DNA of 64,000 nt from Chthonomonas sp. UBA2017 (GTDB lineage Bacteria > Armatimonadota > Fimbriimonadia > Fimbriimonadales > Fimbriimonadaceae). Numbering within the stretch: the stretch's first letter is position 1; each line of letters starts with the position of its first letter. This document shows, piece by piece, positions 58,809-64,000 of the stretch. Location of the stretch: assembly GCA_002335425.1 (NCBI GenBank), contig DDCB01000035.1:1-64000 (forward strand), read 5' to 3'. The translations under genes were made by a program, and so were the position numbers. The notes beneath the pieces are model-generated. The model was not told where the DNA came from. It was given only the letters and a program-made list of their open reading frames with translations, and did not search any database.

Positions 58809-60335
58809 ATGAGTACCGTTCAAGCCCCTCCAGCAGCTCGCGAGTTGATTCTCCGGCTGATACCCCAACTGAGTCGATTTGAAGGCTCTGACCTGATCGT
58901 GACAAGCCCGACTAATGGAGCTGAACTTGCGCGACTTCGATTCGATACGAGTGCCGAAATCGAAGCAAAGATCGCGGCGGCGGTGCGCGCTTTCGAGGTC
59001 TGGCGGGAAGTGCCCGCTCCACAACGGGGAGAGCTGATTCGCCAATTCGGCAACAAGCTCCGCGAGCACAAGGAGGACCTGGCTCGGTTGGTGACCCTGG
59101 AGTGCGGCAAGATTCTCGAAGAAGGCCGCGGCGAAGTCCAAGAGATGATCGACATTTGCGACTTCGCGGTCGGGCTCAGCCGGCAACTCTATGGACTGAC
59201 CATCCAGAGCGAGCGGCCCCATCACGTGATGCAAGAAAATTGGCTTCCGCTCGGACCCGTCGGGATCATCAGCGCGTTCAACTTCCCGGTGGCGGTCTGG
59301 TCTTGGAATTCGTGCTTGGCGCTGGTGTGCGGAGACTCATGTCTTTGGAAGCCGAGCGAAAAGACCCCACTCACAGCGCTCGCCACCCAGGCCCTTTTTG
59401 AGTCGGTGGCGCAGAACTTTCCCGGCGCCCCGGAGGGGCTGAGCAGCGTCATCCTCGGCGCGGTCGAACAAGGCAATCAGCTGGTCGAAGATCGGCGGAT
59501 CCCGCTCATCAGCGCAACGGGTTCAACCCGAATGGGCAAGGCCGTCGGCCCGAAGGTTGCGGCTCGCTTCGGGCGTTCGCTCTTAGAGCTCGGAGGCAAC
59601 AACGCCATGATCGTCACCCCGAGCGCAGACCTCGGCGTCGCGATCCCCAGCATTCTTTTCGGGTCGGTCGGCACGGCGGGTCAAAGGTGTACTTCGACGC
59701 GCAGAGTCCTCGTCCACCGCTCGCTGATCGACAAAGTTTTCGAAACGCTGAAGTCGGCGTATCTGCAGATCGGTAGCTCGAAGGTCGGCGACCCACTCGA
59801 CTCCAGCACGCTCGTGGGCCCCTTGATCGATGAAATGGCCTTCGACGGCATGCAAAAGGCGCTCGATGCCGCCCGCCCGCATGCGGTCGAGATCGTCGGC
59901 GGACAGCGCGTTTTGGCGGACCGATACCCGGGTGGCTTCTACGCCCATCCAGCCCTGGTTCGCCTGGAAAAGCAGATTGCTTCAGTTCACGAAGAGACGT
60001 TCGCCCCGCTCACCTATGTGATCCCGTACGACACTCTCGAAGAAGCCATGCGCATGCATAACGAAGTCCCACAAGGGCTGAGCTCGGCGATCATGACGAC
60101 CGATGTGCGTGAGGCCGAATACTTTAAGCGGCACAGCGATTGCGGCATCGCCAACGTCAATATCGGCACCAGCGGAGCCGAGATCGGCGGGGCCTTTGGG
60201 GGCGAAAAAGAGACCGGCGGCGGACGAGAATCTGGGTCGGACAGCTGGAAAGCCTACATGCGACGCCAAACCAGCACGACCTATTTCGGCAAAGATCGGC
60301 CCGCTCTCGCCCAAGGCATCCGCTTCGACGTCTGA
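58809..60335 (+). CDS. aldehyde dehydrogenase, ALDH7-like
   Basis: The 508-residue protein oxidises an aldehyde with NAD. It has the catalytic Cys near 293 (GQRCTSTRR) and Glu near 260 (LELGGNN), and the end segment GGAFGGEKETGGGRESGS, which marks ALDH7 (alpha-aminoadipic semialdehyde dehydrogenase/antiquitin). It may act in lysine catabolism or on betaine aldehyde. No lysine pathway genes are adjacent. The M42 peptidase gene follows after 45 bases. Confidence 0.94.
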   Translation: MSTVQAPPAARELILRLIPQLSRFEGSDLIVTSPTNGAELARLRFDTSAEIEAKIAAAVRAFEVWREVPAPQRGELIRQFGNKLREHKEDLARLVTLECGKILEEGRGEVQEMIDICDFAVGLSRQLYGLTIQSERPHHVMQENWLPLGPVGIISAFNFPVAVWSWNSCLALVCGDSCLWKPSEKTPLTALATQALFESVAQNFPGAPEGLSSVILGAVEQGNQLVEDRRIPLISATGSTRMGKAVGPKVAARFGRSLLELGGNNAMIVTPSADLGVAIPSILFGSVGTAGQRCTSTRRVLVHRSLIDKVFETLKSAYLQIGSSKVGDPLDSSTLVGPLIDEMAFDGMQKALDAARPHAVEIVGGQRVLADRYPGGFYAHPALVRLEKQIASVHEETFAPLTYVIPYDTLEEAMRMHNEVPQGLSSAIMTTDVREAEYFKRHSDCGIANVNIGTSGAEIGGAFGGEKETGGGRESGSDSWKAYMRRQTSTTYFGKDRPALAQGIRFDV

Positions 60336-60380
60336 CCCTCGTCCTGGGACGACGCGGCTGCTTTCGGGTAAACCGGGCGC

Positions 60381-61439
60381 ATGAATGACAAGCTCCTTCA
60401 GCGCCTGACCGAGGCGGCCGGTGTTCCCGCTCAAGAAGACGCAATTCGCGAGATCGTCCGGTCGGAACTCGGCAAGATTTGTGACATCACCGCCGACCGG
60501 ATGGGCAACCTCATCTGCGTCAAGCGAGCCACCACGCCGCCCAAAAAAGGCGAGCCCAAGAAGCTCATGCTCGCGGCGCATATGGACGAAATCGGGTTCA
60601 TGGTGAAGTACATCGAAGACAAGGGCTTCTTGCGGCTTCAACCTTTGGGCGGCTGGGATCCCCGCCAGATGGCGAGCCAACGAGTCATCATCCACACCGC
60701 CAGCGGCAAGCTCCATGGCGTCCTCATGGCGGGCGTCAAACCCAAGCACATGCTGACGCCCGAAGAGGCCAACCGCTCGGTTCAGATCGAGAACTACTTT
60801 GTCGACTGTGGGCTGAGCGGCGAAGACGCGAAAAAGCAGGTCGCCCTCGGCGACATGGTGACCATGGACCGCACGTTCATGCGCATGGGCAAGCTCGCGA
60901 CATGCAAGTCGATGGATGACCGAGTCGCCGTCTACACGATGATCGAAGCCCTCAAGGCGGTGAAGTCCCACGGCGTGGACGTCTATGCTGTGGCGACGGT
61001 TCAAGAAGAGGTCGGGCTGCGAGGAGCGGCGGCGGCGGGCTCGGCGATTGCGCCTGACATTGTCGTCGCAATCGACATCACGCTCGCGAACGATTTTCCG
61101 GGAATTCCTGACTCCGATGCGGTGACTCGCCTGGGCGAAGGGACCGCCATCAAAATCATGGACGGGAGCCTCATTTGCCATCCCAAGCTGGTGGCTCACT
61201 TCCGAAAGGTCGCAGAAAAGAACAAGATTAAGTATCAGCTTGAGGTGTTGCCGATGGGGGGCACGGACGCGGGTGGCGTGCAGCGGCTGCACGGCGGAAT
61301 CCCTGCGTTCACGCTCTCGATCCCGACGCGCTACGTTCACACCGTCAACGAAACCGTCCACGAGGACGACGTCGATGCGAGCGTGGCGCTGCTGGCCAAA
61401 TACATCGAAGACGCTCACAACGGCGACTACTCCTACTGA
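60381..61439 (+). CDS. M42 family metallopeptidase
   Basis: The 352-residue product fits the M42 glutamyl/leucyl aminopeptidases and tetrahedral dodecameric TET enzymes. The metal ligands are HMD near 67, MDDR near 177, QEEVG near 209 and a late His in YVHTVNE near 320. A TAAACC hexamer, near the TANNNT pattern, ends six bases before the ATG. It is cytoplasmic and is probably used for peptide turnover. Confidence 0.94.
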   Translation: MNDKLLQRLTEAAGVPAQEDAIREIVRSELGKICDITADRMGNLICVKRATTPPKKGEPKKLMLAAHMDEIGFMVKYIEDKGFLRLQPLGGWDPRQMASQRVIIHTASGKLHGVLMAGVKPKHMLTPEEANRSVQIENYFVDCGLSGEDAKKQVALGDMVTMDRTFMRMGKLATCKSMDDRVAVYTMIEALKAVKSHGVDVYAVATVQEEVGLRGAAAAGSAIAPDIVVAIDITLANDFPGIPDSDAVTRLGEGTAIKIMDGSLICHPKLVAHFRKVAEKNKIKYQLEVLPMGGTDAGGVQRLHGGIPAFTLSIPTRYVHTVNETVHEDDVDASVALLAKYIEDAHNGDYSY

Positions 61440-61528
61440 TCGCGGGCGAAACCCTCGCGGATTTCAGGGGCCGCGGCACCAACTTTTTGGTTCAAAGTTG
61501 CGTCTAACGATCAGCCTTGTCGAGGCGA

Positions 61529-61567
61529 AGGTCCCTCTTTGCCCTCCCCAGGAGCAAAAAGGGACCT
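61529..61567 (+). repeat. 13-bp inverted repeat in the subtilase leader
   Basis: Bases 61529-61542 are complementary to 61554-61567 with one mismatch and an 11-base loop. It ends 13 bases before the subtilase ATG, next to the ribosome site. It may be a terminator for the M42 gene or a regulatory leader hairpin; no T-run follows on the plus strand. Confidence 0.55.
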
Positions 61568-61580
61568 CCAGAAAGGACAC

Positions 61581-63581
61581 ATGATGTTGGGATTGAGTTT
61601 GAAATCGCGGCCTTGGGCCGTTTTAGCTTTGCTGGCTTGTGCGGGTTCGGGGATGGCCGAGCCGATCTTGATGCGCTCGGTGACGTTTGACCCGATGGTC
61701 GAGGGTTCAAGGCTCCGATCGGACCTTCGAAACGCCAACGAAATGCCGCTCTTGGTGCAGCTGCGCTCCGAATACACGATGTCGGATCGGGAGCTCCTCG
61801 AAGCCGAGGGCGTCGTCGTCCATGCTTGGTTGCCGGTGAACACGCTGGTGGTCCGGGCCGACCGGGCCTCGCAACGCGAATGGCTGAGCAAGTGGGCTCG
61901 AGCCCAATGGATCGGGGCCTACGAGCCGGCTTATCGGCTCGACCCCGAACTGGGGTTGCGCAGTTTTTCCGATCCCGACCGACAGCTGGAGACGTTGCAG
62001 GGCATTCGCCAAGCCACGGTGGTGCTTTTAGAGGGCCAGGACTCCGAATCAGCCCGAGCAGGAGCCCTGCGGTCCGGGCTCGAGATCACTTCTGAGTCCC
62101 AAGCCGGGCCGCGAACCTATCTCGAAGTCCGCGGAACTTTGGCGAAGATTCAGGCTCTGGCAGTCCATCCGGACGTTTTTTGGATTGAAGAGACTGGCGA
62201 GCGACGATCTCGTAACGATGTCGTGACCTGGGCGATCCAGAGCAATACGACGAACGTTCGTCCGATCTGGGCCCAAGGCCTGCGCGGCGAAGGGCAGATT
62301 GTCCACGTCATTGATGGCCGCCTCGATATCAACCACAACCAGTTTCGCGACCCGAGCAACAACACCGTCCGGGCGGACCACCGCAAGGTCGTCTATTACT
62401 GGCCAAGCGTGACGACGAGCACCGACACCCATGGGACTCACGTCAGTGGAACCGTTGCTGGCGACCGCGAGCCCGTCAACGGACTCACCGCCAACAACGG
62501 CATGGCCCCCAAGGCGAGACTCGCGTTTTCGAACCTGAGCAGCATGGCGTTTACGGACTTTTACGTCCGGTCGGTCGCCGCCATCGGGGCCGGAGCGCGA
62601 ATCCACACCAACTCGTGGGGCGACGACGGAACCACGGCCTACACCGCGCTTTGCCAACAGATCGACCAGCTGAGCTGGGACTATGAAGACAACCTCGTGC
62701 TCTTCGCCGCCACCAACACGTCGACTCTGAAGACCCCTGAGAACGCGAAGAACGTTCTCGCCATCGGCTCGGCGCAAAAGCCGCCCAACCAAGGAAGCAA
62801 AAGTAGCGGCGGCACGGGCCCGACTTCGGATGGCCGCCGAAAGCCTGAACTCTTTGGGATCGGGGCGGGCGTGTCTTCGGCCCAGCGTGCGACGACCGAC
62901 TCGTTCACTTCGTTGACCGGGACGAGCATGGCCACTCCAGGAATCGCCGGATCCGCCGCCCTCCTCCGCCAATACTTGGTGAACGGATGGCTGCCTTATG
63001 GAACCGCGAATCCGTCGCTCGGGTTCACCCCATCGGGGGCGCTTCTGCGCGCGGCGCTCATCACGAGCGGAGTCGATATGACCGGCATCACGGGTTACCC
63101 CTCGAATGGAGAAGGCTACGGGCGCGCCTTGCTGGACAACGTCTTTTTCTTTGCCGGAGAGACCCGCCGCACCTTGGCCTACGACGTCCGAACCGCCGGG
63201 ACCGGGCTCACCGCCGGACAGTCTCGCAGCTATACGATCCTGGTCCGCGGCACCAGCACCCCGCTCGAAGTAACCATGAGCTTCACGGACTTTCCGGCGG
63301 CAGTGAACACCACCAGTGCGGCGGTGAATAACCTGAATCTGACCGTCACGTCGCCGAACGGCACGGTGTATCGAGGCAACAACTGGTCGAGCGGCCAGAC
63401 CGCCAGCGGCGGCACCGCCGATGCGATCAACAGCACCGAAGTGGTCTTGCGAACAACGCCCGAAGTCGGGCGATGGACGATCACGGTCACCGCGGCCACA
63501 GTCAATCCGACCGCGGTCCGCCAAGGCTTCGGATTGGTGGTGAATGGACATGTGTCTCCGGTCGGCGTGGCCGGACCGTAA
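61581..63581 (+). CDS. exported subtilisin-like serine protease (S8)
   Basis: The 666-residue product has a signal peptide (MMLGLSLKSRPWAVLALLACAG). After a propeptide-like N-part of about 200 residues comes the S8 domain: Asp in VIDGRLD near 244, His in DTHGTHVSG near 285 and Ser in GTSMATP near 447. The classical DTG is DGR here. Beyond 530 is a beta-sandwich P-domain-like tail (VTMSFTDFPAAVN, NLTVTSPNG). It resembles kp43-type subtilases of secreted degradative use. AAAGGA lies before the double ATG. Confidence 0.92.
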   Translation: MMLGLSLKSRPWAVLALLACAGSGMAEPILMRSVTFDPMVEGSRLRSDLRNANEMPLLVQLRSEYTMSDRELLEAEGVVVHAWLPVNTLVVRADRASQREWLSKWARAQWIGAYEPAYRLDPELGLRSFSDPDRQLETLQGIRQATVVLLEGQDSESARAGALRSGLEITSESQAGPRTYLEVRGTLAKIQALAVHPDVFWIEETGERRSRNDVVTWAIQSNTTNVRPIWAQGLRGEGQIVHVIDGRLDINHNQFRDPSNNTVRADHRKVVYYWPSVTTSTDTHGTHVSGTVAGDREPVNGLTANNGMAPKARLAFSNLSSMAFTDFYVRSVAAIGAGARIHTNSWGDDGTTAYTALCQQIDQLSWDYEDNLVLFAATNTSTLKTPENAKNVLAIGSAQKPPNQGSKSSGGTGPTSDGRRKPELFGIGAGVSSAQRATTDSFTSLTGTSMATPGIAGSAALLRQYLVNGWLPYGTANPSLGFTPSGALLRAALITSGVDMTGITGYPSNGEGYGRALLDNVFFFAGETRRTLAYDVRTAGTGLTAGQSRSYTILVRGTSTPLEVTMSFTDFPAAVNTTSAAVNNLNLTVTSPNGTVYRGNNWSSGQTASGGTADAINSTEVVLRTTPEVGRWTITVTAATVNPTAVRQGFGLVVNGHVSPVGVAGP

Positions 63582-63592
63582 TCCGAACGAGC

Positions 63593-63598
63593 CATAAT
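63593..63598 (+). promoter_or_regulatory. candidate -10 hexamer (CATAAT)
   Basis: CATAAT ends eight bases before the ATG at 63607. It is a one-base variant of TATAAT at the spacing seen at other starts in this window. Confidence 0.3.
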
Positions 63599-63606
63599 CG
63601 ATCCGA

Positions 63607-64000
63607 TGAACGTGCTGACGGTCCCGAACTGGTCTTTTGGGCGAGATCGGGACCTTCTGATGCGTTTTGAAGAGGTCTTGGCGACTCCGAACGACGAGGG
63701 AGAGACCCTCACGGTTCATTATCTCCAGGGCGACATCGATCACAACCGCACGGTGAGCGCCTTTTCGGGACCGATGGACCTCGTCTTTTCGCGGCTGGAG
63801 TGGCTCTGCGAAGAGGCCTTCCCGAGGATCGATTTGACTCGGCATGTCGGCGTTCATCCCCGAATTGGAGCGCTGGACGTGTGCCCGATGGTCTTAATCC
63901 CCGGACCTGGGCCGGCAGTCTCCTTGCCCGAGCTGAATGAGCGCATCGAGCGGTGGGCGAGCTCGATCGCGCGGCGATTCGATCTCCCGATCTACCTCTA
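63607..64000 (+). CDS. glutamate formiminotransferase (partial, 5' part only)
   Basis: The frame from 63607 runs to the window end without a stop (131 codons). It begins MNVLTVPNWSFGRDRDL and continues with DIDHNRTVSAFSGP and RHVGVHPRIGALDVCPMV. These match the formiminotransferase N-domain of FtcD, which transfers formimino groups to tetrahydrofolate in histidine breakdown. The family usually reads VPNFSEGRD, so this is a somewhat altered start. The remainder lies beyond the window, so one cannot tell whether it is fused to a cyclodeaminase. Confidence 0.88.

Overview
The window is a dense, roughly 58-60% GC bacterial chromosome segment with one tRNA, about 56 protein genes and no recognisable transposase, integrase or phage gene. 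Several type II secretion/type IV pilus-like pseudopilins share the start FTLIELLVVIAIIAIL. There are also DUF1559-like secreted proteins, lipoproteins with lipobox signals, a Bacillus-type SdhA and frequent four-base ATGA operon overlaps. Together these suggest Armatimonadota, perhaps a Fimbriimonadia-like lineage. That placement is an inference from style and family content and was not tested with a marker phylogeny.

Layout. 1-6000: DinB-like protein, tRNA-Val(UAC), a GspE/PilB-type ATPase, queC-queE (queuosine precursor synthesis) and an overlapping trpD-trpC-trpF operon. 6100-12200: a conserved hypothetical with a lipoprotein partner, a DUF899 protein, a large exported STN-like protein and another lipoprotein. 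12200-18000: a beta-CASP RNase, a small pseudopilin, a possible structured RNA leading into an RHH/RelE-like gene pair, a MacB-type permease and a beta-helix exported protein. 18000-25800: nuoF, nuoE and nuoD lie on one strand but are separated by two pseudopilin plus micro-lipoprotein modules and by a small accessory set that includes a sigma factor. 25800-31400: bifunctional nuclease, HAD hydrolase, trpS, site-2 protease, an exported protein with a dockerin-like tail, then a non-coding stretch with an eleven-copy 21-bp tandem repeat. 31400-41350: pnp with an Arg-Gly-Asp-rich tail, rpsO, mtaB, a fused membrane/spermidine-synthase-like protein, a 1.1-kb gene-poor region and sdhA. 41500-48000: isochorismatase and DoxX genes, then a minus-strand run of phosphoglycerate mutase-like, lnt, an ABC exporter pair and a Ppx/GppA gene. 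48000-52850: tyrS, LD-carboxypeptidase, an exported phosphodiester-glycosidase and an M48 protease. 52850-64000: pdxS, recN, a GH2 glycosidase, a third long pseudopilin, an ALDH7-like dehydrogenase, an M42 peptidase, an exported subtilase and the start of a glutamate formiminotransferase.

Most genes are housekeeping or envelope/secretion functions. The points most worth a second look are: a recurring TANNNT hexamer 6-9 bases before many start codons, which suggests widespread leaderless transcription; the duplicated pseudopilin/micro-lipoprotein/terminator modules; the 21-bp repeat array; and the compact folded region before the RHH gene. I found no clear new defence or mobile system.
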